A stretch of 56,216 nt of DNA from Bacillota bacterium (GTDB lineage: Bacteria > Bacillota > Limnochordia > DTU080). Of the stretch, positions 40,368 through 50,565 are shown piece after piece. A program made the position numbers and the translations under genes. The stretch spans positions 1-56,216 of the forward strand of contig DUQB01000145.1 in the NCBI GenBank assembly GCA_012838035.1, given 5' to 3'. The notes beneath the pieces are model-generated. The model was given only the letters and a program-made list of their open reading frames with translations. It searched no databases and was not told the origin of the DNA. Each line of letters opens with the position of its first letter. Positions within the stretch are counted from its first letter, which is position 1.

Positions 40368-42260
40368 TTAATGAGCTACGAACGAACCTAATGTCGGTCG
40401 TTCATTGAGCAGCAGTTGTACGGCGCCGGCAATATCTTCGGCAGTAAGCCCGCTGAGTCGATGCAATCTTTCTGTGTCGCCTTGTTCAACAAAGGTATCG
40501 CCGATGCCCAACAACCTAACGCGCTCGATAGGCACATGTCGTCGGGTTAAAAGCTCCAAAACCGCAGAGCCGAATCCGCCGGCCACCGCATTCTCCTCCA
40601 CCGTCACCAATCCCCCGGGCAACCTGGCCAGTTGCAGCACCAACTCCTCGTCCAACGGTTTTACGAAGCGAGCATCAGCCACTGTTACAGCCGTACCGCG
40701 GGCGGCGAGCAGTTCTGCAGCCGAAAGCGCCGTGTTGACCATACTTCCTATGGCCAGTATACCGGCATCGTTTCCTTCGCGCAGGATCTCACCCTTGCCT
40801 AACGGTACCGTCCGCGGCTTCACGTTTCTGCCCGGCGCTGCCGTAGCACCTCTCGGATACCGTATAGCTACCGGGCGTGCGAGTTGTAAGGCCGTACATA
40901 ACATATCGCGCAATGCTGCGCCATCACGCGGCGCCATTACCACCATATTGGGGAACGTGCGGAGAAACGACAAATCCAGCACTCCATGGTGTGTGGGTCC
41001 ATCGTCGCCTACGATGCCGGCACGATCCAAGCAAAAGATAACCGGCAGATTTTGCAGCGCGACATCGTGTACGATCTGATCATAGGCGCGTTGCAGGAAC
41101 GTGGAGTATATAGCGACCACGGGACGTTGCCCACCACAGGCCAGCCCAGCCGCCAGCGTCACTGCATGTTGCTCGGCGATGGCCACATCGATAAAACGGT
41201 CCGGCAACTCTTCGGCGAATTTGGCCAATCCGGTGCCTTCCGGCATCGCAGCGGTAATGGCTACGATGCTCGGATCATCCTTGGCCAGTTCCAGTAGCGC
41301 ATCGCCAAAGACCTCCGAGTAAGTAACCGCAAACGGAGCATCTGAATCACAGATGGGAGGTTTAAGAGAGTGCAGTCGCCCCGGATCTTCCTCTGCCGGC
41401 GGATAGCCGCGCCCCTTCTGCGTAATGGCGTGAATGAGCACGGGGCCGCCTCTGCTGATGGCTTCGCGTAAAACCCGCTGGAGCAATGGGATGTTATGTC
41501 CGTCGATGGGGCCGTAGTATGCCCAACCTAAATCCTGAAACATAGCGCCGGGCACAACCACATGACGCACCGTAGCGGCCAGTTTTTCGGCGACCTTCAT
41601 CATCGATCCGCCGATTGCCGGAATGCGGGACATGATGCGTTCAATCTCATCACGCGCCCTCACCACCGCGGGATCCGTACGGATCGTTGTCAGATACTGA
41701 TGCAGCGCCCCCACATTCTTACTGATCGACATCGCATTATCGTTAAGAATGACGACTAAATCGGTATCCAGTTCACCTGCGTGATTAAGCGCTTCGAAGG
41801 CCATGCCTGCGGTCATGGCGCCGTCGCCGGTAATGGTAACCACCTTGTAGTTCTCGCCGCGAGCATCGCGCGCTAAGCAGTATCCCAAGGCTGCGGAAAT
41901 GGAAGTGCCGGCATGCCCCACGCCGAACGCATCGTGCGGACTCTCCTCGCGCCGCGGAAAGCCGCTGAGCCCCTGATATTGCCGCAATGTGGGGAACTCG
42001 CGCAGACGACCGGTAATCAGCTTATGGGCATACGCTTGGTGACCGACATCAAAGATGATTTTATCGGTGGGGCTGTTGAGTACCGAATGAACCGCCAGGA
42101 TAATCTCAACAGCGCCTAGATTCGCTCCCAAGTGCCCGCCGTTTTTTTGCACGGTCCGCACGATTTCTTCTCGCAATTCACCGGCTAAGCATTTTAACCG
42201 ATCCGTATCCAGCCGTTTTAAATCGGCCGGAGACCTTATTTCATCCAATACACGGGCCAC
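40368..42260 (-). CDS. dxs: 1-deoxy-D-xylulose-5-phosphate synthase
   Basis: 630 aa; FDVGHQAYAHKLITGR, GDGAMTAGMAFEALN, GWAYYGPIDGHN, DRAGIVGDDGPTHHG. Confidence 0.97.
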   Translation of the reverse strand: MARVLDEIRSPADLKRLDTDRLKCLAGELREEIVRTVQKNGGHLGANLGAVEIILAVHSVLNSPTDKIIFDVGHQAYAHKLITGRLREFPTLRQYQGLSGFPRREESPHDAFGVGHAGTSISAALGYCLARDARGENYKVVTITGDGAMTAGMAFEALNHAGELDTDLVVILNDNAMSISKNVGALHQYLTTIRTDPAVVRARDEIERIMSRIPAIGGSMMKVAEKLAATVRHVVVPGAMFQDLGWAYYGPIDGHNIPLLQRVLREAISRGGPVLIHAITQKGRGYPPAEEDPGRLHSLKPPICDSDAPFAVTYSEVFGDALLELAKDDPSIVAITAAMPEGTGLAKFAEELPDRFIDVAIAEQHAVTLAAGLACGGQRPVVAIYSTFLQRAYDQIVHDVALQNLPVIFCLDRAGIVGDDGPTHHGVLDLSFLRTFPNMVVMAPRDGAALRDMLCTALQLARPVAIRYPRGATAAPGRNVKPRTVPLGKGEILREGNDAGILAIGSMVNTALSAAELLAARGTAVTVADARFVKPLDEELVLQLARLPGGLVTVEENAVAGGFGSAVLELLTRRHVPIERVRLLGIGDTFVEQGDTERLHRLSGLTAEDIAGAVQLLLNERPTLGSFVAH

Positions 42261-42396
42261 ATCAGCCCCTCACTCTCTGTATCGCCATGGCTTTGTTTTC
42301 GCAATGGCTCCTTCCACATATAGCTTATCCAAATACATACGCAGTTCGAGTCTATGTATAAGCAACTCGGCAGGCTAGGTCGAGGATCGCCGCCTT

Positions 42397-43308
42397 CTAA
42401 TGGTCGCGCTCAACAATAAACTGGGCCAGCTCGATCAATCGGGCGGCATGAGATCCGAATGGTTCTAAGGCCGTTTGCGCCTTTTCTACGGCTTCCCGCG
42501 CCATTTGTTGCGAGCGTGCCAAACCGAAAATGCGCGGGTAGGTCAGCTTCCGGCTCCGATCATCGCTTCCAACCGCTTTTCCCAACGCTTCCGCGCTGCC
42601 GATCTGATCTAATACATCATCGGTAATTTGGAAAGCCAAACCGAATTGCTCGGCATACTCATCGACTGCCACCAGTTGCGCAGGCGTTAATCCGCCCAAC
42701 AACCCGCCGGTACGCAGACTGCACCTAAAAAGCGCTCCGGTTTTATGCGTATGTATATATTGTAACATAGCGAAGGCATTATCGCCCGGATCCGCCCCTT
42801 CCGCCTGCAGATCGGCTACTTGTCCGCCTACCAAGCCCGTACTGCCTATGGCTGTCGCCACTTCGGCCAGAACTTGCACGGTCAGTGCCGCGGAAATGCC
42901 CGTCAACTCCGGCAGCCTGCCGATAACCACAAAAGCCTGCGTAAGCAAAGCGTCGCCGGCCAACACGGCGATGCCTTCGCCGAACACCTTATGATTTGTC
43001 GGTTTTCCCCGGCGGTAGTCGTCATCATCCATGCAAGGCAGATCATCGTGGATCAGCGAATAAGCATGAATCATCTCTATCGCGGCAGCGAGCGGCAAGG
43101 CCGCCTCACCGTTGCCGTGCAGCAATCCGGCAGCTTCCAAGGTTAACATGGCGCGCAGGCGCTTGCCGCCGTTGCATGCGCTATAGCGCATGGCTTCATG
43201 AATAATGCCAGGCTGCGTTTGGCCGGAGGGCAGCAGGCGATCCAACTCCATCTCGACGCGCTGTGCGACCTCTTGCATGTATTGTGCTAATGGTTTAGCG
43301 TGAGTCAT
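42397..43308 (-). CDS. ispA: Polyprenyl (farnesyl) diphosphate synthase
   Basis: GGKRLRAML, LIHDDLPCMDDDDYRRGKPTNHK, QITDDVLD. Confidence 0.95.
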   Translation of the reverse strand: MTHAKPLAQYMQEVAQRVEMELDRLLPSGQTQPGIIHEAMRYSACNGGKRLRAMLTLEAAGLLHGNGEAALPLAAAIEMIHAYSLIHDDLPCMDDDDYRRGKPTNHKVFGEGIAVLAGDALLTQAFVVIGRLPELTGISAALTVQVLAEVATAIGSTGLVGGQVADLQAEGADPGDNAFAMLQYIHTHKTGALFRCSLRTGGLLGGLTPAQLVAVDEYAEQFGLAFQITDDVLDQIGSAEALGKAVGSDDRSRKLTYPRIFGLARSQQMAREAVEKAQTALEPFGSHAARLIELAQFIVERDH

Positions 43309-43580
43309 GACACCGCTCCCGTATCGTCAGCCGTGAACGGTAGAATTTTCGGTTCGCCGTCCGCGCCTTTTATCAACTGCTCAATGCGGGCTTCCGTTTT
43401 ATCCAGATAACCGGCACATTGCCTGGTCAACGCTATGCCTTCTTCAAACAGCTTCAGGGAGGCGTCTAAAGACGCTTCGCCCTCCTCCAGCTGCCGCACG
43501 ATCTCTTCCAAACGGTTTAGTGCCTGTTCAAAGGTGAGCTGTTCTTCTTGTTTGCTTTTTGCCGGTTGCATGGACCACAT
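43305..43580 (-). CDS. xseB: Exodeoxyribonuclease VII small subunit
   Basis: FEQALNRLEEIVRQLEEGEASLDASLKLFEEGI. Confidence 0.95.
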   Translation of the reverse strand: MWSMQPAKSKQEEQLTFEQALNRLEEIVRQLEEGEASLDASLKLFEEGIALTRQCAGYLDKTEARIEQLIKGADGEPKILPFTADDTGAVS

Positions 43581-43636
43581 CTCACTTTCCCCGCAAATTT
43601 GCCGTACACACAGTGGTGCGCTAAAGAAATTACTTA

Positions 43637-44890
43637 TTACCGCAGTAGATCCTGTTCTTCGAAGGGGAGTTGATCTTCGACACGGCAGGCAAGCGAACCG
43701 TCGTGCACCCGCACCAATAAGCGAGAGCCTTGCGGAGCCTGAGCTATGGAACGCACAATAGCCCCGGATGCCGTGTCCTGGCAGATGGCATACCCTCGAG
43801 CCAAGGTGGCTAATGGGGAGAGGCTGTTCAACCTGCCCGCCAAAACCTCGATACCCGCCCGTTCCTCGTATACTTTACGCCGCATCGCAGCCTCAGCGCC
43901 GTGCCCCAGATCGTCCAGCCTTTGACGCAATTGATACAGACGATCCGTCGGCCGCAGCAGTGCCGGCCGGGCCATGAGTAGACGCAGACGCTCCCGTCGC
44001 AGCGTGATTGCCCGCAACAGCGCACGAACCATCCGCAGATGCTCCGTCTGCACGTGGCGCACAAGTTCATCACGCTCCGGAACAACCATTTCGGCGGCTG
44101 CCGAAGGAGTCGGCGCTCGACGGTCGGCAACAAAATCGGCGATCGTGAAGTCCGTTTCGTGACCTACCGCAGAGACCACGGGAATCGCCGATGCGGCAAT
44201 CGCCCGAGCTACGGACTCATCGTTAAAGGTCCACAACTCCTCCAACGATCCGCCGCCGCGCCCCACAATGAGCACCTCGGCCAAGCCGACTTGGTTCATA
44301 AGTTCGATAGCTGCCGTCACGGCGGCAGGCCCGCCTTCACCTTGCACCAAAGCCGGTGCCAAAAGGATGTTGACACCGGGGTTACGCCGCCGCAACACGC
44401 TGATGATGTCGCGCACAGCGGCTCCGGTAGGTGAAGTGACGACGCCGACCGTTTTAGGAAAAAAAGGCAACGGTCGTTTGCGTTCTTCCCTAAAAAGGCC
44501 TTCTTTCTCTAAACGCTGCTTTAGTTGTTCAAATGCTAAGAATAAGGCGCCTTGCCCTACAGGATAAACCTGGTCCACATACAGCTGGTAGTCGCCGGAG
44601 TTCTCATACACGCTGACGGAACCACGCACAATTACGGTCATGCCGTCTTCTAAAGCAAACCGTACCATCCGACTGCGATATCTGAACATCACGCAGCGGA
44701 TACGACTTTGGGCGTCCTTAAGCGTGAAGTACATATGCCCGGAGGTATGGTGTTTGAAATTGGAGATCTCGCCCTTAACCAATATTTGCTGCAGATCCGA
44801 CGCGCTCTCCAGCCTGGCTTTGATGATGCGTGTCAGCTCACTCACGCTCATACAATTGATAGGAGGTGCATTTTTATCACCTGCCAACAC
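43637..44890 (-). CDS. xseA: Exodeoxyribonuclease VII large subunit
   Basis: VSELTRIIKARLES OB-fold and GRGGGSLEELWTFNDE; start proposed at GTG 44890 with GGGGAGG RBS 7 nt upstream rather than the ORF-track start 45178, which overlaps the neighbouring gene. Confidence 0.93.
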   Translation of the reverse strand: MLAGDKNAPPINCMSVSELTRIIKARLESASDLQQILVKGEISNFKHHTSGHMYFTLKDAQSRIRCVMFRYRSRMVRFALEDGMTVIVRGSVSVYENSGDYQLYVDQVYPVGQGALFLAFEQLKQRLEKEGLFREERKRPLPFFPKTVGVVTSPTGAAVRDIISVLRRRNPGVNILLAPALVQGEGGPAAVTAAIELMNQVGLAEVLIVGRGGGSLEELWTFNDESVARAIAASAIPVVSAVGHETDFTIADFVADRRAPTPSAAAEMVVPERDELVRHVQTEHLRMVRALLRAITLRRERLRLLMARPALLRPTDRLYQLRQRLDDLGHGAEAAMRRKVYEERAGIEVLAGRLNSLSPLATLARGYAICQDTASGAIVRSIAQAPQGSRLLVRVHDGSLACRVEDQLPFEEQDLLR

Positions 44891-44892
44891 GA

Positions 44893-45933
44893 TTACGCCT
44901 CCCCTTCCGCCTTGGCGGCAGATATGCCCCGCATAGGCAAGGCCAGGAGCGGTATGTTCGTCATGCGAGCGACGCCCCAGGCTGCCAATCCTACAGCGTT
45001 GTCGCTGCTGTATTCCGCTGCGGCAAAGAACAGCTTCACCCGGTTCAAACGCCGCTGCATCAGTAAAAGCCGCCGCAACAGCCCACTGGCGACTACGCCG
45101 CCGCTCAGCACCACGGTATCCGTAGGATTTGTTTTCAACAAATGGCTGATCCAACGTGCCAGCGTATCCGCGATGCAAACATAGGTGGCTTTGGCGATAT
45201 CTGCTTTGGGGACGCCGGCGCTGATAGCCCGCTGCGCGGCGCTCTCGGGTCCGGAAAATGAGAGCGCATGACGGTTCACCGCAATAGGTAACGACAAGGT
45301 GCTGGTTCCGGCTTGGGCGGCCAGAATCTCTAAATGCGGTCCGGCAGGGAACGGTAAACCCAGCGCTACGCCGACACGGTCGACAAACTGCCCCGCGCTG
45401 ATATCTTGCGTACCGCCTATAAGTGTCAAAGACAAGCGTCGCTGTTCGCCTTCCGCCGGTTGTACCAACAAAGCTTCCGTTGTGCCGCCCGAAAGATGAA
45501 TCGCCAAAAACCGGTCCTTAACCTGTAAGGCTGCGGCGTCATACGGGGGCAAAGACCATAGTGCGGCCCAAATGTGACCTTCCTGATGCGATGCTTCCCA
45601 AAGCGGTACACCAAGAACCGCGGCGGTGCAACGGGCCAGGCCTGCTCCGGCAAGGAACACCGGCATGTATGAACCGTCTGCAGGTCGCGGCGTCGTGCTC
45701 ACGCACACCGCGCCGATGCGGAGAGCAGCGGAATCCGAAAAAACGCTTTCGTAAATGAGCGGCAGATTCTTCACATGCTGATATAATGCGTCCGACTGCC
45801 GCAAACCTCGCTGCCCGGCAGGCACGTGAAGCACTCTGCGCCGGTCGGCAAGGAGCTCGCCCGTGGCCGCCATGGTTGCGAGCGAAGTGGTATATGCGCT
45901 GGTATCAATGGCTAAAATGCATGAGGTATTCAC
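44893..45933 (-). CDS. TsaD/Kae1-like (peptidase M22) paralog
   Basis: 346 aa; ILAIDTSAYTTSLA, ASHQEGH (HxxxH), HLSGGTTEALL, VVLSGGVVASGLLRR; located between nusB and xseA. Confidence 0.85.
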   Translation of the reverse strand: MNTSCILAIDTSAYTTSLATMAATGELLADRRRVLHVPAGQRGLRQSDALYQHVKNLPLIYESVFSDSAALRIGAVCVSTTPRPADGSYMPVFLAGAGLARCTAAVLGVPLWEASHQEGHIWAALWSLPPYDAAALQVKDRFLAIHLSGGTTEALLVQPAEGEQRRLSLTLIGGTQDISAGQFVDRVGVALGLPFPAGPHLEILAAQAGTSTLSLPIAVNRHALSFSGPESAAQRAISAGVPKADIAKATYVCIADTLARWISHLLKTNPTDTVVLSGGVVASGLLRRLLLMQRRLNRVKLFFAAAEYSSDNAVGLAAWGVARMTNIPLLALPMRGISAAKAEGEA

Positions 45934-46361
45934 TGCACATCCGGTGATGCTTGTCGCTCACGCACATATCCGCTGAGAACACCGTTGACGAAACGCCCCG
46001 ATGCGTCGTTGCCGTATATCTTTGCCAACTCAACGGCCTCATTGATGACGATTTGAGGCGCTAATTTTTCCGCCAGGAACTCCATTTCACAAACGGCAAT
46101 GCGCAAAATCGCCTTATCCGTGCCGACCAGGCGTTTCAAGGTCCAATCGTGACTGTGACGCTCGATGATCTGATCGATATCGCACAGATGGTCCAGGGTA
46201 ACCTGCACTAATTGTTCGGCATAGGCGGCAGATTTATTTGGGGCTGCCAATTCATTTATGTTGTACTCCAAGGCCTCGTCGGCGGTATTGTGCCCGGCCT
46301 CAATCTGAAACAGACTGCGTAGAGCCACCTCTCTGGCCAACCTGCGAATCAAAAAACTCAC
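45930..46361 (-). CDS. nusB: Transcription antitermination factor NusB
   Basis: RRLAREVALRSLFQIE, INEAVELAKIYGNDASGRFVNGVLSG. Confidence 0.95.
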   Translation of the reverse strand: MSFLIRRLAREVALRSLFQIEAGHNTADEALEYNINELAAPNKSAAYAEQLVQVTLDHLCDIDQIIERHSHDWTLKRLVGTDKAILRIAVCEMEFLAEKLAPQIVINEAVELAKIYGNDASGRFVNGVLSGYVRERQASPDVQ

Positions 46362-46426
46362 TCCCCGGTGGGTTGACGTACGCTGTGCGCATTTTCATTG
46401 CCCGTAGTCCGCGGTTCAATCAGCGC

Positions 46427-46666
46427 TCACTTTCCCAACCGCGTGATGCGTCTCCATGTAGCTCCCGGGCCTGTCCCGTGCTCAGATGCATCGACGCGTG
46501 CTCCCAGGTAAAGCCCGGCCAATACGCAGGCTATGAGAAACAGAGTGCGCAAAACGCCAAAGATGATGACGAGCAAGCCCACACACAACCCCAGCGCCAC
46601 GCCAAGCACTTTCCCTGGGTGATTGGCCAACAACTCTATGAATCGTCTTGTCAGCTCTTCTAACAC
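46427..46666 (-). CDS. DUF2273 small membrane protein
   Basis: 79 aa with hydrophobic helices, located between nusB and amaP. Confidence 0.75.
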   Translation of the reverse strand: MLEELTRRFIELLANHPGKVLGVALGLCVGLLVIIFGVLRTLFLIACVLAGLYLGARVDASEHGTGPGATWRRITRLGK

Positions 46667-46684
46667 GGTTCAGACTCTCCTATA

Positions 46685-47254
46685 CTACTCTACCCGAGCC
46701 TTACTTTCACCGGATACCGACTTCACCTCAACCAATACGTCGGTCACCGGTATGCCGACCGTATCCTGTACGTAACGCTCTACGCTTTGCTGTACGGTAT
46801 GGGCTAAGTCCGGTATCACATAATCCGGCGCTACGGAAACAAATACGTGAATACTCACGCCATCCGCATTCGGTTCAACCTCGGCATCGGCGCTGCGCAC
46901 TCCCTTGACCAATCGGACGCTGCGAAAGACCGCGTTTTCAATGGCGCGCAAAGAGACGCGAATTTGACCAAGCGGAGTTTCCCGCACTATCGCTCGCTCA
47001 GGTTTAGTAGGCAGACTTGAGATCAGCAGGTGTATGGCCGCCGCCAGCAATACAAGCGCGGTGAATCCCGTTTCCCATGACCGTTGCATCATGGTCCTCG
47101 TAACGTCGACAACCATGGGCAACGCATTCCAGCCTAAAGCGGTGATGAGGGCGAAGCCCGCGCCTACCGCCACCAGCAAGGCTAAGACAAAACTGACAAT
47201 ACGATCAAGAAAACTCATGGCGTCAACTCCTACCAGACAGCCTTCGCTGTTCAA
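46685..47254 (-). CDS. amaP: Alkaline shock response membrane anchor protein AmaP
   Basis: Two N-terminal TM helices and Asp23-like C-terminal region; adjacent to asp23. Confidence 0.85.
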   Translation of the reverse strand: MNSEGCLVGVDAMSFLDRIVSFVLALLVAVGAGFALITALGWNALPMVVDVTRTMMQRSWETGFTALVLLAAAIHLLISSLPTKPERAIVRETPLGQIRVSLRAIENAVFRSVRLVKGVRSADAEVEPNADGVSIHVFVSVAPDYVIPDLAHTVQQSVERYVQDTVGIPVTDVLVEVKSVSGESKARVE

Positions 47255-47257
47255 CCC

Positions 47258-47650
47258 CTACTTCACGCGGGCTTCTTCGCGCTCCTCGTTTTGGAAGTGA
47301 ACACCTTGAACGTGTACGTTCACCTCAACTACTTCCAACCCGGTCATGCTTTCTATGGCCCGCTTCACATTCTCCTGAATCTTATAGGCGACATCCGGGA
47401 TATGCACACCGTACTGTACCACCACAAAAAGGTCGACTGCCGCTTGCTCTTCTCCCACTTCCACCTTGACGCCTTTAGACAGGTTCTTACGCCCCAAAAG
47501 CTCGGTAATGCCGCCTGACAGAACACCGCCGCTCATACCGGCAACTCCGTCTACTTCCGTAGCCGCCAGACCGGCTATAACACCGACCACCTCGTTGGCA
47601 ATTCTCAATTCACCCAATTCCGTGCGTTCGCTCCGTTCCAAATTGCACAC
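47258..47650 (-). CDS. Asp23/Gls24 family envelope stress response protein
   Basis: GELRIANEVVGVIAGLAATEVDGVAGMSGG... Confidence 0.93.
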   Translation of the reverse strand: MCNLERSERTELGELRIANEVVGVIAGLAATEVDGVAGMSGGVLSGGITELLGRKNLSKGVKVEVGEEQAAVDLFVVVQYGVHIPDVAYKIQENVKRAIESMTGLEVVEVNVHVQGVHFQNEEREEARVK

Positions 47651-47710
47651 CTCCGTTACTTGCAGCCTGCATAAGCTCCGTCATGCCAAAAGTGAGCCAT
47701 CGCTCACAAG

Positions 47711-49084
47711 TTACTGAGCCTCCGCCAGGACATCATGTTTGTTCAGAAAATCGGTGGAAATATCTCCCTTAAGAAACGCCGCGTTTTCCAACAATGCTTG
47801 ATGGAACGGAATGGTGGTAGCCACTCCTTCCACGACCATCTCCTCAAGAGCAATTTGCGCTCGCCTGATGGCTTCGGTTCGTGTAGGCGCATGGCAGATG
47901 AGCTTGGCCAGCAATGAATCGTAGTACGGCGGCACCACAAGCCCGTTAAACGCCGCGCTGTCTATGCGGACCCCCGGCCCACCGGGAGCATGATAGAAAG
48001 TGAGCCTGCCCGGCGAGGGTAAGAAACCTTGGTAGGGATCTTCAGCATTGATGCGACACTCGATGGCATGCCCGGTAAACCGCACGTCTTGCTGACTGAA
48101 TGATAGCGGTTCGCCGGCGGCGACACGTATTTGCTCCTGAACCAAGTCGATGCCGGTGACCATCTCCGTAACCGGATGTTCCACCTGAATACGGGTGTTC
48201 ATCTCCATAAAGTAGAAGTGACCTTCTTGATCCACCAGGTATTCGATGGTACCTACACCGGTATAGTTCACCGCCCGGGCGCCCCGCACCGAGGCTTCGC
48301 CCATTTGTCGGCGCAGCTTTTCAGACACAAAAGGCGAAGGACACTCTTCGAGTACCTTTTGGTGTCGACGCTGTAATGAGCACTCTCTCTCCCCTAAATG
48401 TACCACATTGCCGAAGCTGTCGGCGATTAACTGGATTTCAATATGCCGCGGATTCTCAATCAGCTTTTCGATATACACCTCGGATGAACCGAAGGCGGCT
48501 TCAGCCTCGGCGCGGGCAGGAGCGAACACTCGCAGCAGCTCCGCTTTATTACGAGCGATACGCATCCCTTTTCCGCCGCCGCCGGCTGCGGCTTTAAGCA
48601 TAATAGGGTAACCAATCTCTTCAGCAACGGTCACCGCCTGCTCTTCGCCGACGATTTTTCCCTCAAAACCGGGTATGACGGGAACGCCGGCCGCCTGCAT
48701 GGTCTGCTTCGCCAGCGCCTTATCTCCCATTAATTCGATAGCCTGCGCCGCCGGCCCGATAAACTTCATGCCGTGAGTTTCGCAGATCTCTGCGAAGTGG
48801 GCTCTTTCCGCCAACATGCCGTACCCTGGGTGAATGGCGTCCACTTCGGCAATGACCGCAGCGCTGATAATGTTTGGAATGTTGAGGTATGAGCGTGCCA
48901 CCGGCCCCGATCCGACACAAACAGCCGCATCAGCCAATCGCACGTGCAACGCATCCTGGTCTGCATCGGAGTAAATAGCCACGGTTTCGATACCCAACTG
49001 TTTGCAGGCTCGAATAATACGTACGGCAATTTCGCCTCTATTGGCGATGAGCACTCGTTCAAACACTCGTTCGTCCTCCCCCAT
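47711..49084 (-). CDS. accC: Acetyl-CoA carboxylase biotin carboxylase subunit
   Basis: [51 protein letters not shown]. Confidence 0.97.
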   Translation of the reverse strand: MGEDERVFERVLIANRGEIAVRIIRACKQLGIETVAIYSDADQDALHVRLADAAVCVGSGPVARSYLNIPNIISAAVIAEVDAIHPGYGMLAERAHFAEICETHGMKFIGPAAQAIELMGDKALAKQTMQAAGVPVIPGFEGKIVGEEQAVTVAEEIGYPIMLKAAAGGGGKGMRIARNKAELLRVFAPARAEAEAAFGSSEVYIEKLIENPRHIEIQLIADSFGNVVHLGERECSLQRRHQKVLEECPSPFVSEKLRRQMGEASVRGARAVNYTGVGTIEYLVDQEGHFYFMEMNTRIQVEHPVTEMVTGIDLVQEQIRVAAGEPLSFSQQDVRFTGHAIECRINAEDPYQGFLPSPGRLTFYHAPGGPGVRIDSAAFNGLVVPPYYDSLLAKLICHAPTRTEAIRRAQIALEEMVVEGVATTIPFHQALLENAAFLKGDISTDFLNKHDVLAEAQ

Positions 49085-49090
49085 TCGTCC

Positions 49091-49570
49091 CTAGAGTCTT
49101 TCAATGACGAACAGGGGCTGTCCGTACTCGACCGGCTGGGCGTTTTCCGCCAAAATGCGCAGAATGCGCCCTTTGACCTCGCATTCGATTTCATTCATCA
49201 GTTTCATCGCTTCGATAATACACAGCGGTTGCCCAACATCAACCAAATCGCCCACAGATACATAAGGAGCTGCGTCGGGCGACGGCGCCCTATAGAAAGT
49301 ACCTACCATAGGCGCCACAATGGTTATAGTATTATCTTCCTGATCGACCTTCGCCTCGACCTCGGGCTCATTAGGTGTAGAAACCTCCGACGGCGCACTT
49401 GGCACAACAACTGGCGCAACCGGTGCGGCGGCGGCCAGGTTGGCTGTAAATGCCGCGTTCTTTCTAATGGTTACTTTTGTACCCTCGGCTTCGTATAAAA
49501 ACTCGGCGATATCGGTGTTGCCCAATGCCTTGATGAGTTCTTTGATCTCTCGGATATTCAGGATGACCAT
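49091..49570 (-). CDS. accB: Acetyl-CoA carboxylase biotin carboxyl carrier protein
   Basis: Biotinylation motif CIIEAMKLMNEIE. Confidence 0.97.
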   Translation of the reverse strand: MVILNIREIKELIKALGNTDIAEFLYEAEGTKVTIRKNAAFTANLAAAAPVAPVVVPSAPSEVSTPNEPEVEAKVDQEDNTITIVAPMVGTFYRAPSPDAAPYVSVGDLVDVGQPLCIIEAMKLMNEIECEVKGRILRILAENAQPVEYGQPLFVIERL

Positions 49571-49682
49571 CTCCTTTTGCGTCCGGCAGCTTGCGCTGCA
49601 GATAGCAAGGAGCCGGCGCTAGCGTTCCCTCGCCCCCCGGCTTCATGCTGAAAATTACCATGACCTGCACGGGCGACGTTAT

Positions 49683-49712
49683 AAATTCTTCCATAGGGCA
49701 AGATTATCCTGC
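49683..49712 (-). promoter_or_regulatory. Candidate sigma-H promoter upstream of accB
   Basis: GCAGGATAA-N12-GAAGAATTT, full match to RnAGGAwWW-N11/12-RnnGAATWW. Confidence 0.55.
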
Positions 49713-49972
49713 TTGCGCCAAGTCAGGGAGCTATTGCATTCATAGTATCACACTGCAGGCTCAGGCGTACAGCTACCTATGCGCCTGGATTAGTCTTTGC
49801 ATATCGGCACGATGTATCCCGGACGCATGCCGTAATAGCCTTCGTCAAAGGCGATGAGACACCGGAACCGGACATAGGAGGCGGGGCGCTTAGTGAAGGA
49901 ACATGCGCAAACACGCCATGAGCGGGCGGGCCATGGCGCGTTACGTACTGATCATCAGTGCTTAGACGGTTG

Positions 49973-50524
49973 TTATGACGCACCGTCGATGATCGTGATG
50001 CGTTCGGCAGGTATCCCGGCGGCTCTGGCAGTCAGCTCGCCGATGACGGCTGCATCCTGCTTAGTCAATACTACCGGTACAACCACGTTGGCTCCACTCT
50101 GCGTAATGACTACGATCGCATCCAGGTAACCCTTCGCACGTAATAGCGTCTCCGCCTGCAACTCCGCTTCACTCCGCTGCATAATCTGCATCAGCTCCGC
50201 GTTCAGCTGTTCTCTTTGCGCGGCGCTAAGCTCCTTGTCTTCCAGTACGGTCTGCAACAATTCGATTTGCGCCGCACGCACACGCTCCAATTCCATCCGG
50301 TAGTCGGCGAATACAGCCACCTGCGGCATGTGTACTTGGATGTCGCCGCCGGTGGATACAGGGACGGATGACACCGTAGATTCTTGCGTACTTACCGTTA
50401 CGACAGCCTGCTGCATTTGCTCGCGCTCTTGTCCGGACATCGCCCAGAAAACACCTACTGCTACACAAAGGAGCACCAGTCCGGTGAGTTGCAACGCTTT
50501 TTCTCGCTCAATCATAACAATCAT
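49973..50524 (-). CDS. spoIIIAH: Stage III sporulation protein AH
   Basis: Single TM N-terminus, SpoIIIAH-like C-terminal region; end of spoIIIA operon. Confidence 0.9.
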   Translation of the reverse strand: MIVMIEREKALQLTGLVLLCVAVGVFWAMSGQEREQMQQAVVTVSTQESTVSSVPVSTGGDIQVHMPQVAVFADYRMELERVRAAQIELLQTVLEDKELSAAQREQLNAELMQIMQRSEAELQAETLLRAKGYLDAIVVITQSGANVVVPVVLTKQDAAVIGELTARAAGIPAERITIIDGAS

Positions 50525-50565
50525 TGACGCTCCTCCCTTCCGTTAGTTACGGACCCACGTACACC

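Noticed and set aside
42333-42359. ATACATA-N13-TATGTAT inverted repeat between ispA and dxs
   Set aside because: Short AT-rich repeat; no regulator match recognised.
44893-45178. ORF-track N-terminal extension of xseA (MHRGYAGTLDQPFVENKSYG...)
   Set aside because: The extension is the antisense-frame shadow of the TsaD-like gene on the same strand; a GTG with a good RBS at 44890 gives the standard XseA N-terminus.
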